Below are positions 39,953-53,308 of a stretch of DNA of 64,000 nucleotides, piece by piece (the first letter of the stretch is position 1; each line of letters begins with the position of its first letter). The notes under the pieces were generated by a model. The model was not told the DNA's origin. It saw only the letters and a list, made by a program, of their open reading frames with translations, and did no database searches. The DNA is from Dryas octopetala (taxonomy: Eukaryota; Streptophyta; Magnoliopsida; Rosales; Rosaceae). The stretch is taken from the NCBI GenBank assembly GCA_963921425.1, contig OY992833.1, positions 12,069,738 through 12,133,737 of the forward strand. Reading direction: 5' to 3'. Both the position numbers and the translations under genes were made by a program.

Positions 39953-42900
39953 CTACACATACCTATCAGTTGTACTTAATGTTTCAGCTGGCCTGTCAGT
40001 CATACTGAGTGAAGAAAATGGTTTTGAAAGGAAATGCATAGGATCAGCTTCATGGCAACTTCTTGAATCCACTGGCCATCGAATTGGAACAACAATGTCC
40101 CTATAGCAATTTAGAAATAAGGGAAGATTAAAGCCAAGTCCACAAAGTCAGCACATATATATTTATAGTCCTATACAACTGATTGTTTTTCAAAATTCAA
40201 AGGACTAAATTGATTCAGAAAGCACAAAAACGTACGTACCCCTCAACAGATCTCTGTTTGCAGCGGTTCAGTTTATCAACTGTATAACTACCAACAATTC
40301 TGTCAAGACGGTTTGCAAGTTTTGGAATTTCAGGAAGTGGCAAAATATCCCAAATCTTGATAACTTGAATGTCCTCCGAAGTCTGCTGGAGAATGTCAAC
40401 CGTCCAGATGAGATTCAGCAGCCCTTCAACTTCATACTTCTCTAGCAGTTGAGCAGAAGTCCCACCATGGAGTATAATTTCTTCATCATTGTGAGATTGG
40501 CGCCAACCACTAGAAAGCTTTGCCAATAAAGAAATCACTTCCTGACGAATATCAGTGTCTTTAATGTTTTCAATGGAATTCTTAAACTCATTGCTGAAGT
40601 AAACCTACAGGGGAAAAAAAAAAAAAAAGTTTGATTAAGGCTAATAATAGTATGCCAAACAAGTACTGACAAACACAAATTCTGCAAAACACAGAATTGA
40701 AACTCCAATATTCTAACAACCATATTACTACTTTAATGTGGCTACCTTCCAACTTTACAGAAACTTTTCATGATAAAGTACTCCATCCAAGGATCTATAA
40801 GGCTTTGGTAATGTTAGGTCCAATATAACACTATTGCAGCTAGGCTTTGACAATTATAATGTTGAAGTTCATAACAGCAATTCATCATAATTAAAAGGAC
40901 AAGGAGAAGTAGCAGCATACCTTCCATTTTGCATTTTTGAACAGCGGAGAATCAATATTAAGAAGAAAATGGAGTTGGTCAAGATCCACCAGGGCAGTAG
41001 CAATAGCCCGAGACAAGTTCTTGTCCTCATCGGCATTATAAAAGCATTTGCGTTCCTTGGCATCAAGAATTAGCTTCTTCCAAATAGAATTACTGTTCAT
41101 CAAAGTTGCCCCATTCCCCAATATCCAAAGACAATACCTACACATGACACAACCACAGCCAATTAGCTTCACCAAAACCACCAATACTTCAGACGGTAAA
41201 TATAAGCTGCATCATATATGTATAATTTGTAATGTACGTAATAGTAGTACCTTGCGCGTGTTAGCATCACATTTGCTCTTTGACAGTTAGAGAGGAAACC
41301 TACTGATCCATTCCCATTACATCTGACAGTGGAGATAATTATCACATCCTCCTCGCCACCTTGGAACCCATCAACAGATCTCACACTTACAGAGAAGTCA
41401 GTGCCAGAATTTTCACTGTATTTTCTCACTCTCTCTTGAATTGCATTTACTTGAGCCTTATAAGGTGATATGACCCCAATGCTAACCTTCTTCTTTGTGC
41501 GAGTGAATTCTGTGGCCCAAAAAAAAAAAAAATTAAGAAAATTAAAGAATTAGTAACAGAACTTAGAATAATTGAGAGCATCAACTACCTTACAAACAAG
41601 TACCTTTATAAAGGTTTGCAACTATCTCATAGACCACAGCAACCTCAACCATATTTTTCTGACTATGCCCGCGATCAATTTCTTCTTTCCCATTGGCTAT
41701 ATTTATAAAGGAGTAGGATCCGTACATTTTGCCTGTGAGGAAGCACTTCTCATAGCTTGTTTCAGTGACATTTGGACCATCTAATATCCGATTGTTGTAA
41801 AACTCACTTTTTGGAAATAAGCTGATTGACGGATGCATCCTATACTGGACATTGAGAAGGAGCTTCTCATGTCTCAGCAGTACCAGTCTTTCGAACAAGC
41901 TTCTTCCAAATTCAGCCTGCTCGGAGATCTAACAATTTATTGTACATTCATTAGGGTGTTGAAACAATATATATAATAAAAAACTCCACATAAGCAAAAT
42001 TTGAAAAACTAAAGAACACAAAGGATAGAATGAAAACCTTGCTTTTAACCATAGCAGGGAGTTGCCTCTCATCTCCTATGAGAATAGCATGGCGAAGACC
42101 GGGCAGCTGTAAAGGAATCGCTGATTCACATTCTTTAAGCTGAGCAGCTTCATCAATGATTAGTAATTCCAGTGGTGTCATTCCTTCTGTGTGCAATTTA
42201 GCAGAGCTTGATGCAGTACAAAATATTAAGCAGGCATTTGCCAAGCACAAATTTCTTATTGTTTGCACATCATTCGAATTTGGTACAGAAAAAGAACGAA
42301 GCGATCTGAGTATATCAATGCAATCTGTTTGAACTAATTTTACCCTTTCATCATAAACACCAAACTGGTACAATAAAGATTTAATAGACCTGAGCGAATC
42401 CGAAGCTCTAATCATGTCCTTGACCACCTCTTTTGAAATGCAAGATGTTGGTAAGTGAGTGTAAAGATTTACCATACAAATCTTGAGATGCTCACCAATG
42501 TAGTCAAGTTTTTTCTTTACAAACTCCTCAAAAATCAAAAAATAATCCTCATTGTACTCTTCGTTTCTCAAATACGACGAGTACTGCACCTCTGGATCCT
42601 CAAGTAAACCTATCATTTGTTGTCATGTTCATTAGATAGACAGCAAAAAGTGTATCTCTCTTGCTCTTAATTTGAGTGTCTCCTCCTGAACCATTGATAG
42701 GCTTTGATGCAAGTATTGGGAGCTTATCAGAACTGTCATCTTTTGATCCAACAACATAAGCAATGAGATAGAAATTTCTTGGCCTGTTCAAATCATCAAT
42801 GCATTTTGGTCTAACATCAGTCAAGGCAATGAGATCTCCATTTTTTGGCTCATACATTCCTATGGAATTTTCGGATTCTCTCTTTCTCTTACATTGAATC

Positions 42901-43783
42901 TCGTAAAACAAGTCTTTAGGAAGCCTATGATCCTTAGAGGTTTCGACAGCCAAAATTTCACAAAAAGGTGCATGTGACAGACTCATCATTGTTGAGAGTA
43001 AGTCAGCATGTGTTTCCTCAATAAGTGAAGGAATGAATGATTTCATGTAACTTGTCACAGTTAAAAATGTATCAGGAATCTTCTCCACCTGCAAGTAAAC
43101 AACTAATGTCAGATTATATATAAGTACTTCAAAAATTAAGGCCAAAATACATTTTTAGCCATTCTTTCAATTTTAGCAATTTCAGTCTCGTACTTTCATT
43201 ACGTTTGGAATTAGGTACAAACTGTTAACTCTGATGATTTTTTAGACGGAAATATGACGTGACAACGCATATGAATGAATTTTAGACATTTCATGATTAA
43301 TATGGTCCAAAAAAAAAAATTTTAAAAGTTCAATAAAATATAATTAAGAAAGAAAAAAAAGACAAAAACTTAAATAAGCAAAGAAAAAACAAAGCGGTTG
43401 CTTTTAAACGCATTAGTTTGCAGATATGGAAACACAATGAAGTGGATCAAGATATACATACGCATCTGAAATTCATATGCCATAAACTGAATTTTTACTT
43501 TAAAAAAAAAATAAACGATAGAAAAAAGTTGACCACATAATATAATATTATGGTGAGCAACGCTAGTTATTCACAATGCATATATAACTCATCAGTCATC
43601 ATATGGTAGTTTTATTCATATATATATATAATATGAGGATTGAAATTAATTAAAGTACACAACACAAACCTGATTTTTGTAGAGCTCTTTGTTGAGAACA
43701 TCTTCTATAGACCAGGAGAAGACCAAATCGATTAAGCTTCTACCCGCAACTCCTTCCTCCTTCACATTATTAGTATCCTCCAT
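39953..43783 (-). pseudogene. SF1 helicase pseudogene (array unit 2), ATP-binding loop deleted
   Basis: Copy of the UPF1/SEN1-like helicase at 45744-51771. Exons: 43783-43670, 43088 to a fused exon ending 42038, 41928-41604, 41509-41251, 41137-40921, 40604-40240 and 40100-39953. About 750 bp is missing at 42613: the end of exon 2, intron 2 and the first part of exon 3, including the Walker A loop GPPGTGKT. The break joins exon 2 to exon 3 out of frame across a shared CATT. Downstream motifs ([40 protein letters not shown]) are intact, so decay is otherwise slight and the deletion is recent relative to the duplication. Without the P-loop it cannot be an active helicase. Confidence 0.88.
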
Positions 43784-45743
43784 TACTAACTCTCCGATTG
43801 TTGACAATGACCAATTCGATCTGTGTAATGTTTTACAGGTACATGTAGTAGTAGTAGTAGTAGTAGAAGTCTTGGTCGATATATAACCAGGATGCTTGCT
43901 TGCTTAGGACTGAAGCAGAGGATCACATATATATGGTACTTTTACCACTGAAATCACCAAGTGTACAATGGAATACATTCCCACTATGTATCATATCATA
44001 TATATATATGCTTTTTTTTTTTTTTTTGGGTGCAGCATATATGCTTTCTTTTGCTTTTCAACAACGCAGTTAATAATTACTTTTAATTAATTAGCCGTTC
44101 GATTTCCATTCAAAAATTATTAATATGCAAAGTGAAAGATAGTAAAGACAGCTCAGTTAAGAGGATAGTTAGTAATGTTGGCCAAAAAAAAAAAAAAAAG
44201 AGGACAGTTAGTAATATACGGGACGGAAAAAATACGTATAAAATACATACATATATTATTCGGAATATTTGTTATAAAAGTAAAGTGAAATTTTTTTATT
44301 TTTTTATTTTTAAATTTGAATTTTTTTATTCGTGAAAAATACAGAATAATACGTGTTTAGTATGAGATTGATATGCATATCATTGAAAAATACATGTATT
44401 AGACATTTGGATTGAAAAATACATATTTTTTTTGTATCTTTTGAAAAATACGAAAAACGAAAGTTTTTTTTCTTAAATATGTACGTACACGTATAATACA
44501 CAAATTTACTAAACTATGGTATGCACACGCAGGCGCCAAAGATAAATGAGGCATGCACACGCAGATAGCCTATGATTTTAATTTTTTTTGTCGAAAGATA
44601 GCCTATGATTATGATCTTAATTAAATGCATAGGTAATGCCAACAGGCCAATGAGTTTCACATATTGTGAGACACTCAGCTGAGCCACCTAACACCTTTAT
44701 TCAATAATTTTATGCTTAAAATGGTCTAGCAGCATACTTGACAAATGCAATTAAAGGATCAATGCATCATGTCGATCGCTTTTATCTTTTACACAAGTTA
44801 TATCAGAACGTGATTAATTGTAGGCTATTATTTAACCACTTTTTACAGATGAGAAGAAATAACAATTAATGCTACGCTCACTTAATTTATTCATGATCAT
44901 GTTCAGTATGCAATTATGCATACCAGGGATATTTGAACAAAGTTATTGAGCTGTGTGTACTGGGGAAGCAAAAAAGTAGGGTTTGGTGCTGACTAGTGAG
45001 CAGTGAGTGTAAAAATGAAACTACTAATGCAATGAAACAAGCTAGGCTTCAATATTATTCTAGACATTGTTCATTTGTTCCTAACTTTGGCTCATGTTAG
45101 CTTTGAACAAATGGAAAACCATGCAATTGCAAATCAACAGATGCATGCTATCAATTAGTAATATAATTAATTAATGGTTCATATATTACGATAATCGTTT
45201 CATTGAATTGTTACATCAAATAATTAAAGATCAATAGAATTGTACTTTCTCGACATCAGGCAATGGCTGCAACCTTCATATATATTATGTGTAATGGCTA
45301 CAACTCCCTTACAAGGAATCTTGAAGCTACAACACCTGATGCTCCTGCTGTTGCTGCTGCTGCACAATGTCTTCTAAAGTTCAATCATTCACACAATTCT
45401 AAGTTATTTATAAAAGAAATAAAAACTTAATGGGAAATGCTTTTCAATGTTCTCTAGTTAATGGGAATTGAAGAAAGGACTTGTACCTCATTATTCATGC
45501 ATCAATTAAGCAACCTTAATTACCACCTTGGCTTCAATCTGTTGGTCTCTGTTCCACTCGTTTTGGGCATGATCAAATTATTTCTGATAATAATTAATAT
45601 GAAATAATCAGTACTTACAAGAAGGTACTGAAACCAGATTAGAGTATTGTGTTCGATTATCAATACACATCCTTGCATCAAGTATTTTCAAATAAAGAAA
45701 GTGAAACCTGGAGCCCAACATATAAAGTAAGAACTCATTTAAA
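43784..45743. other. Spacer between helicase copies (array units 2 and 3)
   Basis: Upstream region of unit 2 followed by the 3' flank of unit 3. It matches unit 1 (34510-35953) from about 44330. A CTGCTGTTGCTGCTGCTGC stretch near 45344-45370 reads, on the minus strand, LEDIVQQQQQQQEHQVL then stop; it could be a 3' terminal exon of the helicase used instead of the stop at 45744, but I cannot link it in phase. Confidence 0.6.
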
Positions 45744-45942
45744 CTACACATACCTATAAGTTGAACTTGATGTTTCAGCTGGCCTATCAGTCATACTGAG
45801 TGAAGAAAATGGTTTTGAAAGGAAATCCAAAGGATCAGCTTCATGGCAACTGCTTGAATCCACTGGCCATCGAATTGGAACAACAATGTCCCTATAGCAA
45901 TTTAGAAATAAGGGAAGATTAAAGCCAAGTCCCCAAAGTCAG

Positions 45943-45996
<54 letters not shown>

Positions 45997-48900
45997 ATGT
46001 CCTATACAACTGATAGTTTTTCTAAATTTGCAGGTACAAATGTTCAAAGGACTAAATTGATTCAAAAAGCACAAAAACGTACGTACCCATCAACAGATCT
46101 CTGTTTGCAGCGGTTCAGCCTATCAGCGGTATAACTACCAAAAATTCTGTCAAGACGGTTTGCAAGTTTTGGAATATCAGGAAGTGGCAGAACATCCCAA
46201 ATCTTGATAACCTGAATGTACTCCGATTTCTGCTGGAGAACGTCTACCGTCCAGATGAGATTCAGCAGTCCATCAACTTCATACTTCTCTAGCAGTTGAG
46301 CAGAAGTCCCACCATGGAGTATAATTTCTTCATCATCGTAAGATGTGCGCCAACCATTAGAAAGCTTTGTCAATAAAGAAATCACTTCCTGACGAATATT
46401 GGTGTCTTTAATTTTTGCAATGGAATTCTTAAACTCATTGCTAAAGTATACCTATACAGGAAAAAAAAAAAAAAAGGATTGATTAAGGCTAATAACAGTA
46501 TGCTAAGCAAGTATTGACAAACAAAAATTCTGCAAAACACATAATTGAAACTCCAATATTCTAACAACCATAGTACTAATTTTAATGTGGCTACCTTCAA
46601 AATTTACAGAAACTTATATATATATATATATCTATAATGTCCTATACAACTGATAGTTTTTCCAAATTTGCAGGTACAAATGTTCAAAGGATTAAATTGA
46701 TTCAAAAGGCACAAACATGTACGTACCCATCAACAGATCTCTGTTTGCAGCGGTTCAGCTTATCAACCGTATAACTACCAAAAATTCTGTCAAGACGGTT
46801 TTCAAGTTTTGGAATATCAGGATGTGGCAGAACATCCCAAATCTTGATAACCTGAATGTACTCCGATTTCTGCTGGAGAACGTCTACCATCCAGATGAGA
46901 TTCAGCAGCCCATCAACTTCATACTTCTCTAGCAGTTGAGCAGAAGTCCCACCAGGGAGTATAATTTCTTCATCATAGTGGCGCCAACCACTCGAAAGCT
47001 TTGTCAATAAAGAAATCACTTCCTGACGAATATCGGTGTCTTTAATTTTTGCAATGGAATTCTTAAAGTCATTGCTGAAGCAAACCTATAGAGGAAAAAA
47101 AAAAAAAAAACAGATTGATTGAGGCTAATAATAGTATGCCAAGCAAGTACTGACAAACACAAATTCTGCAAAACACAGAATTGAAACTTCAATATTCTAA
47201 CAGCCATACTACTAATTTAATGTGGCTACCTTCAAAATTTACAGAAACTTTTCATGATAAAGTAGATCCAAGGATCTATAAGGCTTTGGTAATGTTTGCT
47301 CCAATAGAACACTATTGCAGCTAGGCTTTTACAATCATAATGTTGAAGTTCATAACAGCAATTCATCATAATTAAAAGGACAAGGAGAAGTAGCAGCATA
47401 CCTTCCATTTTGCATTTTTGAACAGCGGAGAATCAATATTAAGAAGAAATTGGAGTTGGTCAAGATCCACCAGGCCAGTAGCAATAGCCCGAGACAAGTT
47501 CTTGTCCTCATCGGCATTATAAAAGCATTCGCGTTCCTTGGCATCAAGAATTAGCTTCTTCCAAATGGAATTACTGTTCATCAAAGTTGCCCCATTCCCC
47601 AATATCCAAAGACAATACCTACACATGACACAACCACAGCCAATTAGCTTCACCAAAACCACCAATACTTCAGACAGTAAATCTAAACTGCATCATATAT
47701 GTATTAATCTGTAATGTATGTAACAGTAGTACCTTGCGCGTGTTAGTACCACATTTGCTCTTTGACGGTTAGAGAGGAAACCTACCGATCCATTCCCATT
47801 ACATCTGACAGTGGAGATAATTATCACATCCTCCTCGCCACCTTGGAACCCATCAACAGATCTCACACTTACAGAGAAGTCAATGCCAGAATTTTCACTG
47901 TATTTTCTCACTCTCTCTTGAATTGCATTTACTTGAGCCTTATAAGGTGATATGACCCCAATGCTAACCTTCTTCTTTGTGCGAGTGAATTCTGTGGCCC
48001 AAAAAAAAAAATTGAGAAAATTAAAGAATTAGTAATAGAACTTAGAATAATTGAGACCATCAACTACCTTACAAACAAGTACCTTTATAAAGGTTTGCAA
48101 CTATCTCATAGACCACAGCAACCTCAACCATATTTTTTTGACTATGCCCGCGATCAAATTCTTCTTTCCCATTGGCTATATTTATAAAGGAGTAGGATCC
48201 GTACATTTTGCCTGTGAGGAAGCACTTCTCATAGCTTGTTTCAGTGACATTTGGACCATCTAATATCCGATTGTTGTAAAACTCACTTTTTGGAAATAAG
48301 CTGATTGACGGATGCATCCTATACTGGACATTGAGAAGGAGCTTCTCATGTCTCAGCAGTACCAGTCTTTCGAACAAGCTTCTTCCAAATTCAGCCTGCT
48401 CGGAGATCTAACAATTTATTGTACATTCATTAGGGTGTTGAAACAATATATATAATAAAAAACTCCACATAAGCAAAATTTGAAAAACTAAAGAACACAA
48501 AGGATAGAATGAAAACCTTGCTTTTAACCATAGCAGGGAGTTGCCTCTCATCTCCTATGAGAATAGCATGGCGAAGACCAGGCAGCTGTAAAGGAATCGC
48601 TGATTCACATTCTTTAAGCTGAGCAGCTTCATCAATGATTAGTAATTCCAGTGGTGTCATTCCTTCTGTGTGCAATTTAGCAGAGCTTGATGCAGTACAA
48701 AATATTAAGCAGGCATTTGCCAAGCACAAATTTCTTATTGTTTGCACATCATTCGAATTTGGTACAGAAAAAGAACGAAGCGATCTGAGTATATCAACGC
48801 AATCTGTTTGAACTAATTGTACCCTTTCATCAGCAACACCAAACTGGTACAATAAAGATTTAATAGACCTAAGCAAATCTGAAGCTCTAATCATGTCCTT

Positions 48901-51771
48901 CACCACCTTTTGTGAAATGCAAGAAGTCGGTAAGTGGGTGTAAATATTTACCATACAAATCTTGAGATGCTTACCAATGTAGTCAAGTTTTTCCTTCACA
49001 AACTCCTCGAAAGTCAAAAGATCATTACTTGTTGAGTTGCTACTATTAGTCTCTTCATCTTGATCATCATCCTTACTGTACTTTTCCTTTCTTTTTCTCA
49101 AATACAACGAGTACTGTTCCTCTGGATCCTCAAGTAAACCTATCATTGATTCTAACCAATGTTTCCATCCAGACAAAGGAGCAAAACACTTGGAGAGAAT
49201 ATTAGTACGATAATCGAAAAATACCTCAACAAGGTCATCATGATCATCCACCTTCATTCTCCCTCCATTCCCAAATAGAATTATATCTCCAAGTCCATAC
49301 TTCCCATAATTAAGTGACTGGTTAACCAACCTCACAAGCCTTGTTGCCACTTGTATGACTGCAATATTGGTCGGAGCACATGTTAGTGTCCTGCATTTTA
49401 ACTTAAAGAGGGCAAAGAGCGAAATACTGATTGTCTTCGTTTTTCCAGTCCCAGGAGGGCCCCATATTAGTTTGATTGTATTCTCGTGATAACATTTACT
49501 CAAACTGATACAGTTTAAAACTGCAGCTTCTTGGGAATCGTTTAGATTTTCAGAGCCTATTCTGGGCCATGCAGTAGAAAGAGAAAGAGAGCTTTTTCCT
49601 TCGGGAAAGCAAGTTGTACAAGAATTCCCACCCTGTAAGAAACAAACATAAAATGGATTAGTAAGGGGTTCTCCTTTAGGAATCAATTAAAAATTAAACA
49701 TGGCCAACAATTCAAGCAGAGTATAAATCATTCCTATTTCCAAAAACTTGAAGAAGGCTCTTAGTGTGCATGACATTAAAGTAAATTGAGATGGCGTCGA
49801 GTAAAATACATCTGATGAATTGGATTTCACTTGCAGCACATTCTTAATTATATTTGTGTTTGCACTTTCGGAGTTCAAAGCTTTCCATACACGAACATTT
49901 GTTGTCATGTTCATTAGATAGACAGCAAAAAGTGTATCTCTCTTGCTCTTAATTTGCTTGTCTCCTCCTGAACCATTGATAGGCTTTGATGCAAGTATTA
50001 GGAGCTTATCAGAACTGTCATCTTTTGACCCTACAACATAAGCAATAAGATAGAAATTCCTTGGCCTGTTCAAATCATCAATGCGTTTTGGTCTAAAATC
50101 AGTCAAGGCAATGAGATCTCCATTTTGTGGCTCATACATTCCTGCGCAATTTTCGGATTCTCTCTTTCTCTTACATTGAATCTCATAAAACAAGTCTTTG
50201 GGAAGCCTATGATCCTTAGAAGTTTCAACAGCCAGAATTTCACAAGAAGGTGCATGTGACAGACTCATCATGCTTGAGAGTAAGTCAGCATGTGTTTCCT
50301 CAATAAGTGAAGGAATGAATGATTTCATGTAACTTGTCACGGTCAAAAATGTATCAGGAATCTTCTTCACCTGTAAGTAAACAATTAATGTCAGATTTAC
50401 AAGTACTTAAAAAATTAATATACTTATAAAGATAGGTTTTAACTATAGTGATGATTGTACTTGTATGTGTGACCGTTAGTAATGCTGAAAATCAAGTAGA
50501 TTACCCTTGTACACTGACAAAGCCAACATTATGCTGTTAAATTTTTTTGAAAGGTTCACTCAAGAATCTAATGTGCGACTAGTCTAAAAAAGGGTTTACT
50601 TATCCACGTGTTGACACCGCAATGTGAGTTCCACGTGAAGTGTGCTAAGGACTAGTCCTAGCAAATTAGGCCCCCTTTGGTATCTAATTCAAAAAATATT
50701 TTAAAAACTATGATTCATTTTGGAAATATGATTTTTGAGGAACAATTTTTATAATTTAAATATCTGTTTGGTATGATTGTATGAAATAGCAAGTAAATTC
50801 CTAATTCATATTATAATTATTCACTCAACTCAACTAAGCACAAAGCAGAACGATTTTTATAAACAGGGTGATGAACAATTCTCATCAAAGCAGAACGATG
50901 ATTTCTTCTCAAATATTCATGGGTGGTAACTGGTAAGTTGTCTATGGCTTTCTCGGCAACCAACCAGAAAATTAATTTTGTTTGCTTCTAGATCTGAAAC
51001 TTCCTCTCTGATCTCTCTCCCTCTCTCTCCCTCTCTCTCTCTCTCTCCCCTTTCTCTTTCTCTCTCTCTCTCTATGGAAGTGTGGGATTTTGCTGTGTAT
51101 TTTGGCCTACTACACAGAGGAAGATGAAACAGAGTTTGTGGCAGGACACTTAAAAAATAGTCTACCAAACACATTTTTAAAATTTAAATACAATTTTGTG
51201 TTTTTAAATACAGAAAACAGTTTTTAAATAAGGTACCAAACGGACCTAAGTTTCTCTTGGTGAGCCTTGCTTACTACTAAACTAACTTTTTTTTTTTTGG
51301 CCAGGTACTACTAAACAACTTAAACTTTTGGCATCTATGATTTAATTTCTTCGCAAAACAAAGCGGTTGCTTTTAAACCGATTAGTTTGCAGATATGGAA
51401 ACAAAATGAAGTGGATCAAGATATACATAAGCATCTGAAATTCATATGCCATAAACAGAATTTAAAAAAAAAAAAAAATGGGAATGAAAGAAAAAAAGTT
51501 GGCAACATATTAACATAATACAATACTATGGTGAACAACGCTAGTTATGCACAATGCATATATGTATAACTCATCAGTCATCACATTGTAGTTTTATTCA
51601 TATATATATATATATATAATATGAGGATTGAAATTAATTAAAGTACACAACACAAACCTGATTTTTGTAGAGATCTCTGTTGAGAACATCCCTTATAGAC
51701 CAGGAGAAGACCAAATCGATTAAGCTTCTACCTGCAACTCCTTCCTTCCTCACGTTATTAGTCTCCTCCAT
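45744..51771 (-). CDS. SF1 (UPF1/SEN1-like) helicase, apparently functional copy
   Basis: A superfamily 1B ATP-dependent RNA/DNA helicase of the plant UPF1/SEN1-like group; the specific role of this branch is not established. Exons: 51771-51658, 50370 to about 49831, 49632-48517, 48407-48083, 47991-47733, 47618-47402, one of two exon-7 copies (47085-46727 or 46451-46087) and 45891-45744. With one exon 7 the total is 3,078 bp, 1,025 aa, in phase throughout. Motifs: GPPGTGKT (276-283), IIDEAAQ (DEAA 552-555), GDERQLP (578-584), QYRMHP (618-623), [11 protein letters not shown] (from 744) and [10 protein letters not shown] near 778. The N-terminus before the P-loop (about 270 residues) resembles related plant copies only. 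The exon-2 donor is my choice among GT sites because it restores phase. Read-through after exon 8 gives stop at 45744; an alternative last exon is possible. Confidence 0.85.
45991..47256. repeat. Tandem duplication of helicase exon 7, period 640 bp
   Basis: ATAATGTCCTATACAACTGA occurs at about 45995 and 46635. Each unit contains a full exon 7 with its own acceptor and donor. Copy 46451-46087 and copy 47085-46727 encode nearly the same ~120 residues ([11 protein letters not shown] to [10 protein letters not shown]). Copies differ by several amino acids and a two-residue indel. (CA)n/(TA)n runs at 45949-45996 and 46616-46632 border the units and may have helped the duplication (inference). Confidence 0.88.
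50666..51249. mobile_element. MITE-like insertion in helicase intron 1
   Basis: TTAGGCCCCCTTTGGTA at the left and TACCAAACGGACCTAA at the right form imperfect terminal inverted repeats around 584 bp that include a (CT)n stretch (51013-51072). Intron 1 of unit 2 lacks it, so it inserted after the helicase duplication. I cannot define a clean target duplication. The TTTGGTA tip is typical of PIF/Harbinger- or hAT-type MITEs. Confidence 0.6.
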
Positions 51772-52767
51772 TACTGACTCTCCGATCGATTGTTGACAAT
51801 GACCAATTCGATCTGTGTAATGTTTTACAGGTACATGTAATAGTAGTTGTGGTAGTACTTAGAAGTCTTGGTCAACATATATAACCACGATGCTCGATGC
51901 TTGCTTGGTTAGCATTGGAGGTAAAGTATCACAGATATATCGTACGTTTACCACTAAAAAGTAAAAACACCCAGTCTACAATGAAAGAGACATTCCCACT
52001 ATGTATTATATAAGCTTTCTTTTGCTTTGCAACAAATTGATATGATAGCCACCCAATTAACTTTTAACAATGAGTAAAGGGACCATATATAAAGCTCATC
52101 GATCAACAGTAAAAGGACCAAGAAAATGAAAATTAGCTAGTGAAAGATAAATAAAGAAATAAAAAGTAAAGGCATGCAGTCACGCCTATGTTATGTATAT
52201 GTGTGTAGCTAGTTTCGTTGTAATTATTACTTCTAATTAATTAGCCCTTCGATTTCCATTCAAAATTTATATTAAAATGCAAAGTGAAAGATGTAAAGAC
52301 ATCTTAGTTAAGAGGAGTTAACAGTAATTAAAGATAACCAACAGACACATGCAAATAGCCTATAATTATGATCTTAATTAGATGCATAGGTAAGGCCAAC
52401 AGGCGACGCTTCAATTCATGCATACGTACACAAGCCAAGAAGGTTCATTGTGAGACACTCAGCTGAGCAACCTTACACCTTTATTCAATAATTTTATGTT
52501 TAAAATGGTCTAGCAGCATACTTTTCCCAATGCAATTAAAGGATCCATACATCATGCATGTCACTTTATTTTTTAATCAGTGAAGGATTAATTTGTGGGC
52601 TATTATTTAACAACTATTTATGGTTGAGAAGAAATAATAATTAATGCTACACTCACTTAATTTATTCATGATCATGTGTCAGGTTTTTTTTTTTTTTTTT
52701 GGTTATTTGATGAAGTAAACGGTGAGTGTAAAGGAAAATGCTGGCTTAATTCATTCTTCTACTTCTA
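51772..52767. other. Helicase upstream region and partial array unit 4
   Basis: Upstream of the functional helicase. From about 52200 to 52690 it matches the inter-helicase spacer at 44080-44900 and part of unit 1 (for example CTTAATTAGATGCATAGGTA and TTTATTCAATAATTTTATG). The array therefore has a fourth, truncated flank copy. It ends in a poly-T tract near 52685. Confidence 0.7.
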
Positions 52768-53248
52768 GGGTTTGTTTGGTTCAAGTTTTAAAAGTCTGAG
52801 AACGGAAAATTAATTCCATTTCAATGTTTGGTAAGTACATGGAAGAGAAATCATTTCCTGGCCCAAGGGAAATCATTTCCCTTATTGGGGTGATTTCCCT
52901 TATTGAGGGAAAAATGAAATACTTGCTGGAGCTTGGATTTTGTTTTCCCACCTCTTGAGAAAACATTTATTACTTATTTTGTAGACTAAACTAATCCTTA
53001 TATTTTATTAAATTAATTAAAAAAATATTTCTTTTGTTTAATAAATAAGGATATAATTAAAAAACTATACCAATTTTATTTCTTATTCCAGTACAAACCA
53101 AACAAGGAAATGGAAATGAAAAGGGAATCATTGGTTTACTTTCCAAACATTACCAAACGGGGGAATGAGAATCTTACATTCCCTTTTCCTTGGAAAAGGC
53201 ATATGAATTAATTTCTCAGAAAATCAATTTCGCAAACCAAACAGGCCC
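52768..53248. mobile_element. Tourist-like (PIF/Harbinger) MITE
   Basis: Left end GGGTTTGTTTGGTT, right end AACCAAACAGGCCCC-like, with CTA on both sides (52765-52767 and 53249-53251). A 3-bp target duplication and GGG..TGTTTGG tips are the known Tourist/Harbinger signature. The 481-bp interior has inner inverted words (GAAATCATTTCCC and GGGAATG..CATTCCC). No coding capacity. Confidence 0.75.
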
Positions 53249-53308
53249 CTAGTATGCTCTATGATGGGCTTCTCGATCGGCTCTCCCAAAGAAAGATCAA
53301 AATCTTGA

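Noticed and set aside
39953-51771. One very long helicase gene with repeated domains
   Set aside because: Each copy has its own start exon and its own terminal exon separated by matching spacers, so these are separate gene copies.
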